A DNA stretch of 36,901 bases from Hyphomicrobiales bacterium. Lineage in GTDB: Bacteria > Pseudomonadota > Alphaproteobacteria > Rhizobiales > Beijerinckiaceae. Both the position numbers and the translations under genes were made by a program. The DNA is taken from NCBI GenBank assembly GCA_025356415.1, contig JANXTB010000016.1, positions 1 through 36,901 of the forward strand. The letters run 5' to 3'. A model generated the notes under the pieces. It saw only the letters and a program-made list of their open reading frames with translations. It was not told where the DNA came from and did no database searches. Below, one piece after another: positions 15,077-23,638 of this stretch (position 1 is its first letter; each line of letters opens with the position of its first letter).

Positions 15077-16921
15077 TTATTCTTCCGGGACGACCCGCAC
15101 TGCGCCGCGCGCGGCGCTGGTGGTATGGGCCGCATAGGCGCGCAGCGCGGTCGAGACAAAGCGGTCGCGGGCCTTCGGCTTCCAGGCCTTCTTGCCCAGC
15201 GCCTCCATGGCGGCGCGGCGGCGGTCGAGTTCCTCGTGGCAGATCGCGAGGTTGATCGAGCGCTTCGGGATGTTGATCTCGATGTGGTCGCCTTCCTCGA
15301 TCAGGCCGATGGCGCCGCCCTCGGCGGCTTCCGGCGACATGTGGCCGATGGACAGGCCCGACGTGCCGCCCGAGAAGCGGCCATCGGTGATCAGCGCGCA
15401 GGCTTTGCCGAGGCCCTTCGATTTGATGTAGCTCGTCGGGTACAGCATTTCCTGCATGCCCGGACCGCCGCGCGGACCCTCGTAGCGGATGACAACGACG
15501 TCGCCCGCCTTGATCTTGCCGCGCAGGATCGCGTCCACCGCATCGTCCTGGCTCTCGAAGACGCGCGCCGGACCGGCGAAGACATGGATGCTCTCGTCCA
15601 CGCCCGCCGTCTTCACGATGCAGCCGTCGAGCGCGATGTTGCCGCTCAGCACCGCAAGGCCGCCATCCTTTGAGAAGGCGTGCTCGGCGTCGCGGATGAC
15701 GCCTGTCGCACGATCCGTGTCGAGATCGTCCCATCGGCGATCCTGGCTGAAGGCGGTCTGCGTCGGCACGCCGCCCGGCGCGGCGCGGTAGAAAGTGCGC
15801 ACGCTCTCCGAATTCGAGCGGCTGATATCCCAGCGATCGAGCGCGTCGCCCATGGTCGGCGCGTGCACGGTCGGCGTGTTGGTGTGCAGCAGGCCGGCGT
15901 TGGCGAGCTGGCCGAGGATCGACATGATGCCGCCGGCGCGATGCACGTCTTCGACGTGCACGTCGGCGACCGCGGGCGCGACCTTGCAGAGCACGGGCAC
16001 GCGGCGCGACAGGCGGTCGATGTCTTCCATCGTGAAATTGATCCCGCCCTCATGCGCGGCGGCAAGGATGTGCAGCACGGTGTTGGTCGAGCCGCCCATC
16101 GAAATGTCGAGCGCCATGGCGTTTTCGAACGCCTTGAAATTGGCGACCGAGCGCGGCAGCACGCTTTCGTCGTTCTGCTCGTAATAGCGGCGCGTGATGT
16201 CGACGATGAGATGGCCGGCCTCGACGAACAGGCGCTTGCGGTCGGCGTGGGTGGCCAGCGTCGTGCCGTTGCCGGGCAGCGACAGGCCGAGGGCCTCGGT
16301 CAGGCAGTTCATCGAATTGGCGGTGAACATGCCCGAACACGAGCCGCAGGTCGGGCAGGCCGAGCGCTCGATGCTCTCGACTTCCGCGTCGGAATATTTG
16401 TCGTCAGCGGCGGCGACCATGGCGTCGATCAGGTCGATCTTCTTGGAGACGCCCTCATGGATGTATTTGCCGGCTTCCATCGGGCCGCCGGAGACGAAGA
16501 CGGCGGGGATGTTGAGGCGCATGGCGGCCATCAGCATGCCGGGCGTGATCTTGTCGCAATTCGAGATGCAGACGAGCGCGTCGGCGCAATGGGCGTTGGC
16601 CATGTATTCGACGGCGTCGGCGATCACCTCGCGCGAGGGCAGGCTGTAGAGCATGCCGCCATGCCCCATGGCGATGCCGTCGTCCACCGCGATCGTGTTG
16701 AATTCCTTGGCGACGCCGCCGGCCTTTTCGATCTCGCGCGCGACGAGCTGGCCGAGATCCTTCAGGTGGACGTGGCCCGGCACGAATTGCGTGAAGGAAT
16801 TGCAGACTGCGATGATTGGCTTGCCGAAATCCTCGTCCTTCATGCCGGTGGCGCGCCAGAGGCCGCGCGCGCCGGCCATGTTGCGGCCGTGGGTCGTGGT
16901 GCGTGAACGATAAGCAGGCAT
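15077..16921 (-). CDS. ilvD: Dihydroxy-acid dehydratase
   Basis: The 614-aa enzyme (E. coli IlvD is 616) dehydrates 2,3-dihydroxy acids to 2-keto acids in valine and isoleucine synthesis. It has the Fe-S and metal ligands NCDKITPGM (C122) and [18 protein letters not shown] (C189, C192, C195), [13 protein letters not shown] and, in the C-terminal half, the [10 protein letters not shown] segment. The N-terminus [20 protein letters not shown] is the family standard, which fixes the ATG at 16921. It is a single-gene unit with a TTGACC-N17-TATCTG promoter, a leader hairpin and a strong terminator. Confidence 0.96.
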   Translation of the reverse strand: MPAYRSRTTTHGRNMAGARGLWRATGMKDEDFGKPIIAVCNSFTQFVPGHVHLKDLGQLVAREIEKAGGVAKEFNTIAVDDGIAMGHGGMLYSLPSREVIADAVEYMANAHCADALVCISNCDKITPGMLMAAMRLNIPAVFVSGGPMEAGKYIHEGVSKKIDLIDAMVAAADDKYSDAEVESIERSACPTCGSCSGMFTANSMNCLTEALGLSLPGNGTTLATHADRKRLFVEAGHLIVDITRRYYEQNDESVLPRSVANFKAFENAMALDISMGGSTNTVLHILAAAHEGGINFTMEDIDRLSRRVPVLCKVAPAVADVHVEDVHRAGGIMSILGQLANAGLLHTNTPTVHAPTMGDALDRWDISRSNSESVRTFYRAAPGGVPTQTAFSQDRRWDDLDTDRATGVIRDAEHAFSKDGGLAVLSGNIALDGCIVKTAGVDESIHVFAGPARVFESQDDAVDAILRGKIKAGDVVVIRYEGPRGGPGMQEMLYPTSYIKSKGLGKACALITDGRFSGGTSGLSIGHMSPEAAEGGAIGLIEEGDHIEINIPKRSINLAICHEELDRRRAAMEALGKKAWKPKARDRFVSTALRAYAAHTTSAARGAVRVVPEE

Positions 16922-16948
16922 GAGGACCACCAAAGTCTGGGAGCAGCC

Positions 16949-16966
16949 CCGGCGCCTGAGCGCCGG
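16949..16966 (-). other. Hairpin in the ilvD leader
   Basis: CCGGCGC-TCAG-GCGCCGG (minus-strand reading) forms a 7-bp stem about 28 nt upstream of the ilvD start and downstream of its promoter. It is in the 5' untranslated RNA. No T-run or leader peptide rich in Val/Leu/Ile codons was seen, so classic attenuation is not supported. Confidence 0.45.
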
Positions 16967-16984
16967 ACGCATGTAGCGCGCACA

Positions 16985-17013
16985 CAGATAATGGAGGTTC
17001 AGGATCAGGTCAA
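16985..17013 (-). promoter_or_regulatory. ilvD promoter
   Basis: TTGACC (17013-17008) and TATCTG (16990-16985), 17 bp apart on the minus strand, give a good sigma-70-type promoter. The predicted leader is about 55-60 nt. Confidence 0.6.
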
Positions 17014-17109
17014 AAAATGCCGCCGATACCGCACCGTTGCCGTGGGGCGTCCGAACTCTCGTTTCAGGCGTTTGTTCCCAAGGTCTCTGACCCGAGGGAG
17101 GACACACTC

Positions 17110-17385
17110 ATGCGAAAGAGCATCGTGACACTGGCCGCCGCCCTCTCATGCCTCTCCGCAATGGTCGCCGCGCCTGGCCTGGCCCAGACGCAAGGCCAGA
17201 CCTACGCCTTCGGGCGGGCGGACTTCTGCCGCGGCCCTGCTGAGGCTCGCCACGCGTTTCGCCTCTGGCTGGCCGGCCCCGACATGTACGAGTTCATCTA
17301 TGGAGCGCCGACGCCGCCCCGCCCGCTGGTCATCGAGTGCAACCCTGTCGTCTACCGCTACGCGCCTCCCACTTACGTCCGCTAG
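17110..17385 (+). CDS. Small secreted protein with two cysteines
   Basis: The 91-aa protein has a signal peptide (MRKSIVTLAAALSCLSAMVA...PGLAQ) and a short mature domain with FCRGPAEARHAFRLWLAGPD and RPLVIECNPVVYRYAPP; the two mature cysteines may pair. A strong GAGGGAGGA ribosome binding site precedes ATG 17110. No family recognised. It is divergent from ilvD and followed by a hairpin about 175 bp downstream. Confidence 0.75.
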   Translation: MRKSIVTLAAALSCLSAMVAAPGLAQTQGQTYAFGRADFCRGPAEARHAFRLWLAGPDMYEFIYGAPTPPRPLVIECNPVVYRYAPPTYVR

Positions 17386-17560
17386 GTTGCTCGCTTGTCA
17401 GCCATGCGGCGCCCAAAGAGGCGGCTTGGCCAAACTCCAGTCAGGTCCGCTGCTTGGGCGGGGCCACGGCGCGCGTTTTGCATAGGCGCGATGCTTCGTT
17501 CTGACGCCTTCGGGCTGTCGGAGCGGCGTGCGCCCTCTTGGGCGTTTCCTCCCTGACTTG

Positions 17561-17584
17561 CCCGCTCCTTGAAAAGGGAGCGGG
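17561..17584. terminator. Stem-loop between convergent genes
   Basis: CCCGCTCC (17561-17568) pairs with GGAGCGGG (17577-17584) around 8 nt, followed by CCCTTTC on the plus strand. A smaller hairpin CGCCC-TCTT-GGCGG-like stem (about 17531-17543) with TTTCC precedes it. They lie between the secreted-protein gene and the DUF1003 gene, both pointing here. The T-run is weak. Confidence 0.5.
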
Positions 17585-17605
17585 CCCTTTCAGAAGCAGG
17601 TCCCT

Positions 17606-18133
17606 TCAGCCCTTGGTCGGCGATTCCTCCTGGTTGGTCCTTTCCAGCACGGCTTCCGGCGCGACATCCTGTTTCAGCTCCGCAATCTCGCTCTGATCGA
17701 CCGGGACGCCGATCTGCTCGGCGATCCTGGTGACCAGCCCGACCAGTTTCGTAACCTCGTGTTCGGCGAGCAGGTTGATCTGCACGTCGAGATCGGCGCG
17801 GCGGTCGGCGAGTTCAGAGGCGCGATTTTGCGAAATGAGGACGAAGGTCGACGGAAAGATCGCCTCGACCGAGGCGGCTGTCGCCAGAATGACGAAGGTC
17901 GGATCGAAGGCCGCAAGAGGCAGCGCGCCTGTGTTGATGAGGATCCAGTCTGCGACGATCGCGATGTGAATGATCACGAACGCCATACTGCCCGTAAAAC
18001 GCGTGATGACGTCGGCGATGCGGTCGCTCAGCGGAGATTGTGACATCATGCGCGCACGCTCGGCGCGCAACACTTCTATGTTGCGCGTAAGAACGCGGTT
18101 CCTGCCGTCGCTTTTGGGCTCGCTGGTGCGCAT
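17606..18133 (-). CDS. DUF1003 membrane protein
   Basis: With ATG 18133 the protein has 175 aa. It contains NIEVLRAERARMMSQSPLSDRIADVITRFTGSMAFVIIH and two membrane helices (about FVIIHIAIVADWILI and FVILATAASVEAIFPSTFVLI), then SQNRASELADRRADLDVQINLLAEHEVTK, the diagnostic DUF1003 segment, and an acidic C-terminal tail. The function is unknown. The start is uncertain: no good ribosome binding site precedes 18133, and a GTG about 23 codons upstream is possible. It is convergent with the small secreted protein gene. Confidence 0.82.
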   Translation of the reverse strand: MRTSEPKSDGRNRVLTRNIEVLRAERARMMSQSPLSDRIADVITRFTGSMAFVIIHIAIVADWILINTGALPLAAFDPTFVILATAASVEAIFPSTFVLISQNRASELADRRADLDVQINLLAEHEVTKLVGLVTRIAEQIGVPVDQSEIAELKQDVAPEAVLERTNQEESPTKG

Positions 18134-18763
18134 GCGGCCGGTCAATGTTTGCGACGTCGCCGGGTTGCGGCGCGGCTCTGGCTGCAAAGCCCTTTTCACC
18201 GGAGGGGCATTCTGATGAAAACAATCAGCTCCCGTCGCGCATTTTGCGACTCGCGGCGAAAAAGATGACTGGCAGCGGCCCGGCTGGAGTGCTGATCCAA
18301 TTATACGGCGTGATCTACTTTCATTTATGCACAGCCGCAGGTGCGACAAATCTGCATCTTCTCCCGGTTTTGATCGCCGTCAGTGCGCGCGGCATCGCTG
18401 TGTTGTTTCCTGCTAAACAGCCCGCGGCGCGGCAATTTGTCGGTCTCGCCGCAATCGGTTTCGGGCTAGCTTGCGTAGATGGACGCCTGTCGCGGCTTTG
18501 GGATCCGGTTCGAAAGCCCTGAAAAATCTGGCTTTCGCGAAGAAAATGTCGAGGCTAGTCAAAAAAATTGATGATGCTTTGAAACTTGGCGCACGCACGC
18601 GCCACCATACCGCCATCTGCGCATTGATAATGCAGATTGCAGATGGCGCGCACGTTGACCTGAAACCTTGGCGTAGATGTTGCGTTGACAAGCGGGGCCG
18701 TTACCGCAAGCCTTAGATAGAACTACGAGTCGTTGCAGGCGCCGTTCGGATCGAGGATGGGAC
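18134..18763. other. 630 bp without a firm gene, upstream of prkA
   Basis: This stretch separates the divergent DUF1003 and prkA genes. It has lower GC than its surroundings in places. It holds one weak candidate coding frame (18265-18522), preceded by a 17-codon frame starting at ATG 18215 behind GGAGG, whose TGA overlaps that candidate's ATG. A TTGACA at 18685 has no -10 at a proper distance. I see no tRNA, insertion sequence or terminator. Confidence 0.5.
18265..18522 (+). CDS. Possible small membrane protein or gene remnant
   Basis: The 85-aa frame MTGSGPAGVLIQLYGVIYFH... has three hydrophobic stretches (VLIQLYGVIYF, LHLLPVLIAVSARGIAVLF, FVGLAAIGFGLACV). It could be a small membrane protein translated through coupling with the 17-codon frame before it (ATGA overlap), or a decayed fragment of a DMT-type transporter. 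No independent ribosome binding site is visible. Weakly supported. Confidence 0.25.
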   Translation: MTGSGPAGVLIQLYGVIYFHLCTAAGATNLHLLPVLIAVSARGIAVLFPAKQPAARQFVGLAAIGFGLACVDGRLSRLWDPVRKP

Positions 18764-20710
18764 ATGACCTTTGCGCACGATCTCCTGACCCGTTATTCGG
18801 AGACATTCCAGAACCGACGTGAAATCGAAATGTCGGTTCCCGAATATCTGGAACTTTGCCAGACTGACCCGATGGCTTACGCGAGTGCGCCAGAGCGTAT
18901 TCTCGCGGCGATCGGCGAACCCGTCGTTGTCGACACGAGCAAGGATGCGCGGCTGGGGCGCATCTTCTCGAACCGCACCATCCGCACCTATCCGGCCTTC
19001 GCCGAATTCTACGGCATGGAAGACACGGTCGAGCGCATCGTCGCTTTCTTCCGCCACGCGGCGCAGGGCCTCGAAGAGCGCAAGCAGATTCTTTACTTGC
19101 TCGGGCCGGTCGGCGGCGGCAAGTCTTCGCTCGCCGAACGCCTCAAGGCGCTGATGGAAGTGAAGCCGATCTATGTTCTCAAGGCCGGCAATGACATCAG
19201 CCCCGTCTTCGAATCGCCGCTTGCCTTGTTCGATCCCGAAGCGATGGGCGCCGAACTCGAACAACAATTCAAGATCCCGCGTCGCCGCCTCACCGGATTG
19301 ATGTCGCCGTGGTGCCTGAAACGGCTGGACGAATTCGGCGGCGACATTTCAAAGTTCACGGTTGTGAAACTGCTGCCCTCGCGCCTGCGCCAGATCGCGG
19401 TGGCGAAGACCGAGCCGGGCGATGAAAACAACCAGGATATTTCATCGTTGGTCGGCAAGGTCGACATCCGCAAACTCGAGACGCTCGCGCAGAACGATCC
19501 CGATGCTTATTCGTACTCGGGCGGCTTGAACCGCGCCAACCAGGGCATTCTCGAATTCGTCGAGATGTTCAAGGCGCCGATCAAGATGCTGCATCCGTTG
19601 CTGACCGCGACGCAGGAAGGCAATTACATCGGCACCGAAAATATTGGCGCGATTCCGTTTGCCGGCATCATCCTCGCCCATTCGAACGAATCCGAATGGC
19701 AGACCTTCCGCACGAATAAAAATAACGAGGCGTTCCTCGATCGTATTTACCTCATCAAGGTGCCCTACTGCCTGCGTGCGACCGAAGAGCAGCGTATTTA
19801 CGACAAGCTGATCCGCGGCTCGGAACTGGCGGCGGCGCCTTGCGCTCCGGCAACGCTCGAGATGCTGGCGCGCTTCTCCGTATTGTCGCGCCTGCGCGTG
19901 CACGAAAACTCGTCGGCCTTCTCGAAGCTTCGCGTCTACGATGGCGACAGCATTCGCGAGACCGATCCGCGCGCCCGCTCGCTGCAGGAATACAAGGATG
20001 CGGCGGGACCCGACGAGGGCATGGACGGCATCTCGACGCGCTTCGCCTTCAAGGTTCTGGCGGCGGCGTTCAACCATGATTCCGTGGAGATCGGCGCCGA
20101 TCCCGTGCATCTGATGTTCGTGCTCGAGCAGGCGATCCGTCGCGACCAGCTGCCGCCTGATGTGGAGAAGCGCTACCTTGAATATATCAAGGCCGAGCTC
20201 GCGCCACGTTACGCAGAATTCATTGGGCATGAGATCCAGAAGGCCTATCTTGAGAGCTACCACGATTACGGGCAAAATCTGTTCGATCGTTATGTCGACT
20301 ACGCTGACGCCTGGATCGAGGATCTCGACTTCAAGGACCCCGACACCGGGCAATTGCTGGATCGCGAATTACTCAATCAGGAGCTGACCAAGATCGAAAA
20401 GCCAGCCGGCATCGCCAACCCGAAAGACTTCCGCAACGAAGTCGTGAAATTCGCGCTTCGCTCGCGCGCAGCGAATGGCGGCAAGAATCCATCGTGGACT
20501 TCTTATGAGAAAATCCGGGAAGTCATTGAGCGGCGCATGTTCAGCCAGGTCGAAGACCTGCTGCCGGTCATCAGCTTCGGCTCGAAGAAGGACGGCGAGA
20601 CGGAGAAGAAACACTCCGATTTCGTCTCGCGCATGGCGGCGCGCGGCTACACCGAACGTCAGGTCCGTCGTCTCGTGGAATGGTACATGCGGGTTAAGCA
20701 ATCCGCCTGA
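18764..20710 (+). CDS. prkA: PrkA/YeaG serine protein kinase family
   Basis: The 648-aa protein matches PrkA/YeaG throughout: an N-terminal AAA+ domain with Walker A GPVGGGKSS at 114-122, the conserved AGNDISPVFESPL and GGLNRANQGILEFVEMFKAPIKMLHPLL segments, and a C-terminal PrkA domain (about 400-648) ending MAARGYTERQVRRLVEWYMRV. PrkA proteins act in stress and starvation responses; kinase activity and AAA+ protease activity have both been proposed. ATG 18764 follows GAGG at 18753-18756. It is the first gene of the conserved prkA-yeaH-spoVR operon, with yeaH starting 12 nt after its stop. Confidence 0.95.
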   Translation: MTFAHDLLTRYSETFQNRREIEMSVPEYLELCQTDPMAYASAPERILAAIGEPVVVDTSKDARLGRIFSNRTIRTYPAFAEFYGMEDTVERIVAFFRHAAQGLEERKQILYLLGPVGGGKSSLAERLKALMEVKPIYVLKAGNDISPVFESPLALFDPEAMGAELEQQFKIPRRRLTGLMSPWCLKRLDEFGGDISKFTVVKLLPSRLRQIAVAKTEPGDENNQDISSLVGKVDIRKLETLAQNDPDAYSYSGGLNRANQGILEFVEMFKAPIKMLHPLLTATQEGNYIGTENIGAIPFAGIILAHSNESEWQTFRTNKNNEAFLDRIYLIKVPYCLRATEEQRIYDKLIRGSELAAAPCAPATLEMLARFSVLSRLRVHENSSAFSKLRVYDGDSIRETDPRARSLQEYKDAAGPDEGMDGISTRFAFKVLAAAFNHDSVEIGADPVHLMFVLEQAIRRDQLPPDVEKRYLEYIKAELAPRYAEFIGHEIQKAYLESYHDYGQNLFDRYVDYADAWIEDLDFKDPDTGQLLDRELLNQELTKIEKPAGIANPKDFRNEVVKFALRSRAANGGKNPSWTSYEKIREVIERRMFSQVEDLLPVISFGSKKDGETEKKHSDFVSRMAARGYTERQVRRLVEWYMRVKQSA

Positions 20711-20722
20711 CGGAGATGCATG

Positions 20723-22006
20723 ATGTATGTCATCGACCGCCGCCTGAATCCGTCCGGGAAGAGCCTGCCGAACCGGCAGCGCTTTCTCCGGCGTGCGGGC
20801 AAGGTTTTGCGCGAGGCGGTCCGGAATGTTTCCGCGTCGCGGCCGATCCGCGAAGTGGGCGAGGGCGGCGTCGTCATCATCCCGGCGCGCGGCATTGACG
20901 AGCCGTCGTTCCACACCGGCTCCGATGGCCTGCATAGCCGCGTTCTGCCCGGAAACAAGGAGTTTCTTGAAGGCGATCGAATTGCGCGTCCACAAGGCTC
21001 AGGCAGCGGCAAGGGCAAGGGATCGGGCAGTGGTTCGGGGCAGGGCGGCGGTGGCGAGGATGAGTTCAAGGTCGCGCTGTCGGCGGAAGAATTCCTCAGC
21101 CTGTTTCTTGAAGATCTCGAGCTGCCAGATCTCGAACGTCGCAAATTGTCGCTGACGGATTCGACCGGCATGCGGCGCGCCGGCTACACCAAATCGGGAT
21201 CGCCCGCCAATCTCGCGATTTCGCGCACCATGCGGAATGCCTTGTCGCGTCGCATGGCGTTGCGGCGACCAAAGTCGGAAGATCTCGACGCGCTGCAGGA
21301 CGCGCTGCGCCTCGCCGAAGAGCTGCGCGACGAGGCAGAAGCCGCGCGCTTGCGCGTCCTGATTGAAACGCATGGCGTGCGCACGCGCGCCATTCCCTAT
21401 ATCGATCCCATCGATATTCGTTATCGCCGGTTCGAGCCCTCGCCGCGGCCCATCGCGCAGGCTGTGATGTTCTGCATCATGGACGTATCGGGCTCGATGA
21501 CCGAGCACATGAAGGACATGGCGAAGCGCTTCTTCATGCTGCTCTACGTGTTCTTGCAGAAACGCTACAAGCAGGTCGAGGTCGTCTTCATCCGGCACAC
21601 GGACGAGGCCAAGGAGGTCGATGAAAAGACCTTCTTCGAGAGCCGCGAAACGGGCGGTACGCGCGTGTCGTCGGCTTTGCAGGAAGCGCTGAAAATCATC
21701 GAGGAGCGGTATCCGGTCGCCGACTGGAACATCTACATTGCGCAGGCCTCCGACGGTGACAACGAGAATGGCGACAACGACCGCGCCACCGCGCTGATGC
21801 GCGACGGCCTGCTGCCGCTCAGCCAATATTACGCTTACCTCGAAGTCGACGAGCCGCACAGCGACACGCCGACATCGAGCTTGTGGAAGACCTACGACAA
21901 TCTCGAACCCGGTCCGGCGATGCGCCGGGTCACGACGCGGCAGGAAATCTATCCGGTCTTCCGCGAATTGTTCAGGCGGCGGAACGAGGCCCTGGAGACG
22001 ACATGA
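20723..22006 (+). CDS. yeaH: YeaH/YhbH family (DUF444) protein with VWA domain
   Basis: The 427-aa protein begins MYVIDRRLNPSGKSLPNRQR as in YeaH. It has a Gly/Ser-rich low-complexity linker (about 92-112, GSGSGKGKGSGSGSGQGG) and a C-terminal von Willebrand A domain with the metal-ion-dependent adhesion motif DVSGSM (about residue 254), RHTDEAKEVDE, ETGGTRVSSAL and AQASDGDN. It probably works as a partner of PrkA. The second of two ATGs is chosen (7 nt from CGGAG); 20720 is the alternative. Its stop overlaps the ATG of spoVR (ATGA). Confidence 0.94.
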   Translation: MYVIDRRLNPSGKSLPNRQRFLRRAGKVLREAVRNVSASRPIREVGEGGVVIIPARGIDEPSFHTGSDGLHSRVLPGNKEFLEGDRIARPQGSGSGKGKGSGSGSGQGGGGEDEFKVALSAEEFLSLFLEDLELPDLERRKLSLTDSTGMRRAGYTKSGSPANLAISRTMRNALSRRMALRRPKSEDLDALQDALRLAEELRDEAEAARLRVLIETHGVRTRAIPYIDPIDIRYRRFEPSPRPIAQAVMFCIMDVSGSMTEHMKDMAKRFFMLLYVFLQKRYKQVEVVFIRHTDEAKEVDEKTFFESRETGGTRVSSALQEALKIIEERYPVADWNIYIAQASDGDNENGDNDRATALMRDGLLPLSQYYAYLEVDEPHSDTPTSSLWKTYDNLEPGPAMRRVTTRQEIYPVFRELFRRRNEALETT

Positions 22007-23547
22007 GCGCTCTTCTGTTCGAGGGAGCCGACTGGAGCTTCGAGACGATCCAGCGCATCCACGATAGGGTCGAAGAAATCGCTCTGGGCGAGTTGAAACT
22101 CGATGTCTATCCCAACCAGATCGAAGTCATCACCTCCGAGCAGATGCTCGACGCCTATGCGGGCTCGGGCATGCCGATCTATTACGGCCATTGGTCGTTC
22201 GGCAAACGTTTCGTCCAGCACGAAGGCCATTACCGCAAGGGCTACACGGACCTCGCCTATGAGCTCGTTATCAATTCGAGCCCGTGCATTTCCTATGTGA
22301 TGGAAGGCAATTCGGCGTTGATGCAGACGCTGGTGATTGCGCATGCAGCCTTCGGCCACAACCACTTCTTTAAAAACAACCAGCTGTTCCGCGACTGGAC
22401 GGACGCCACCGGCATTCTCGACTATTTGCAATTTGCGCGCACCTACATTGCGCATTGCGAGGAGACCTATGGCGAGCGCAACGTCGAGCGCTTGATCGAC
22501 GCCGCCCATGCCTTGATGAGCCACGGCGTTCATCGCTCGCCACGCCGCCGCAAGATGGATTTCAAGACCGAGCAGGCGCGCGCCAAGGAGCGGCGCGAGC
22601 ATGACGAGAAAGTCTACAACGAACTTTGGGAAACGCTGCCCGGCGGCGCTCCAAAGACCCCGCGCACGAGTCCCGAGGAGCATCTCGCCAATCTGCTCGA
22701 ACTGCCGCAGGAGAATATTCTCTACTTCCTTGAGAAGACCGCGCCGCGTCTGGCGCCATGGCAGCGCGAAGTGCTGCGCATCGTACGTCTGCTCGCGCAA
22801 TATTTCCATCCGCAGCGCCAGACCAAGGTAATGAACGAGGGCGTCGCCACTTACACGCATTACAAGATCATGAACCGCCTGCACGAGAGCGGTAACATCA
22901 CCGACGGCGCGTTTCTGGAATTCCTGACATCCCACACGAATGTCGTGTTCCAGCCGCAGTTCGACGACCGCCGTTTCTCCAGCATCAACCCTTATGCGCT
23001 CGGCTTCGCCATGATGACCGATCTCGAGCGTATCTGCGTCAAGCCGACGGATGAAGACCGCGACTGGTTCCCCGAACTCGCCGGCTGCAACGATCCCGTG
23101 AATGCGCTGAAGGACATCTGGGCGCATTACCGCGACGAGAGCTTCATCTCGCAATATCTGTCGCCGCGCGTCATGCGCGACTGGCGCATGTTCCACCTTG
23201 TCGACGATCCGGCCGAGCCGACCTTGCGCGTCGAGGCGATCCACGACGAGCGCGGATATCGACGCATCCGCCGCGCCTTCGCGCGCGAATATGACGTCGG
23301 CCACACCGATCCGCAGATCGAGGTCGTATCGGTTGATCTCGCGGGCGACCGCCGTCTCATCGTGCAGCATTCGGTGCGAGAGGGCCGCCTCCTCGCCTCG
23401 CGCGAGGCCAGCGAAGTGCTGGGCTATCTCGCCGACCTCTGGGGCTATCCGGTGCTGCTGCGCGAGGTCGATGAGCATGGCAATGGCCTGCGCGAGCACA
23501 CGGCGGAGCCTCGCGGCCGCGAGCCCTTCCAAAGCGGCAAGCCATAA
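22003..23547 (+). CDS. SpoVR/YcgB family protein
   Basis: The 514-aa protein shows the SpoVR signature: DVYPNQIEVITSEQMLDAY, YYGHWSFGKRF, YRKGYTDLAYELVINSSPC, and the His-rich VIAHAAFGHNHFFKNN, suggestive of metal binding. The second half includes FHPQRQTKVMNEGVATYTHY, NPYALGFAMM and a C-terminal beta-rich domain. The biochemical role is unknown; it is genetically tied to PrkA and YeaH in stress physiology. The ATG at 22003 overlaps the yeaH stop by 4 nt, which fixes the start and shows translational coupling. Confidence 0.94.
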   Translation: MSALLFEGADWSFETIQRIHDRVEEIALGELKLDVYPNQIEVITSEQMLDAYAGSGMPIYYGHWSFGKRFVQHEGHYRKGYTDLAYELVINSSPCISYVMEGNSALMQTLVIAHAAFGHNHFFKNNQLFRDWTDATGILDYLQFARTYIAHCEETYGERNVERLIDAAHALMSHGVHRSPRRRKMDFKTEQARAKERREHDEKVYNELWETLPGGAPKTPRTSPEEHLANLLELPQENILYFLEKTAPRLAPWQREVLRIVRLLAQYFHPQRQTKVMNEGVATYTHYKIMNRLHESGNITDGAFLEFLTSHTNVVFQPQFDDRRFSSINPYALGFAMMTDLERICVKPTDEDRDWFPELAGCNDPVNALKDIWAHYRDESFISQYLSPRVMRDWRMFHLVDDPAEPTLRVEAIHDERGYRRIRRAFAREYDVGHTDPQIEVVSVDLAGDRRLIVQHSVREGRLLASREASEVLGYLADLWGYPVLLREVDEHGNGLREHTAEPRGREPFQSGKP

Positions 23548-23561
23548 GGCCGCAAGGCCTT
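23546..23561 (+). terminator. Weak hairpin at the end of the prkA operon
   Basis: AAGGCC-GCAA-GGCCTT overlaps the spoVR stop codon and is followed by TCAAAC. The 6-bp stem with a GNRA loop is a weak terminator or 3'-end stabiliser. Confidence 0.35.
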
Positions 23562-23638
23562 TCAAACAGGTGAACCATAAGGCATGATCGCTCCCTGACC
23601 AGCGCCAAGAGAGCGCGCGGCAAAAGGGAGGAACATCA

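Noticed and set aside
18719-18746. AGAAC...CGTT as an EcfG promoter for prkA
   Set aside because: The spacer is 19 bp instead of 16-17 and the first base mismatches.
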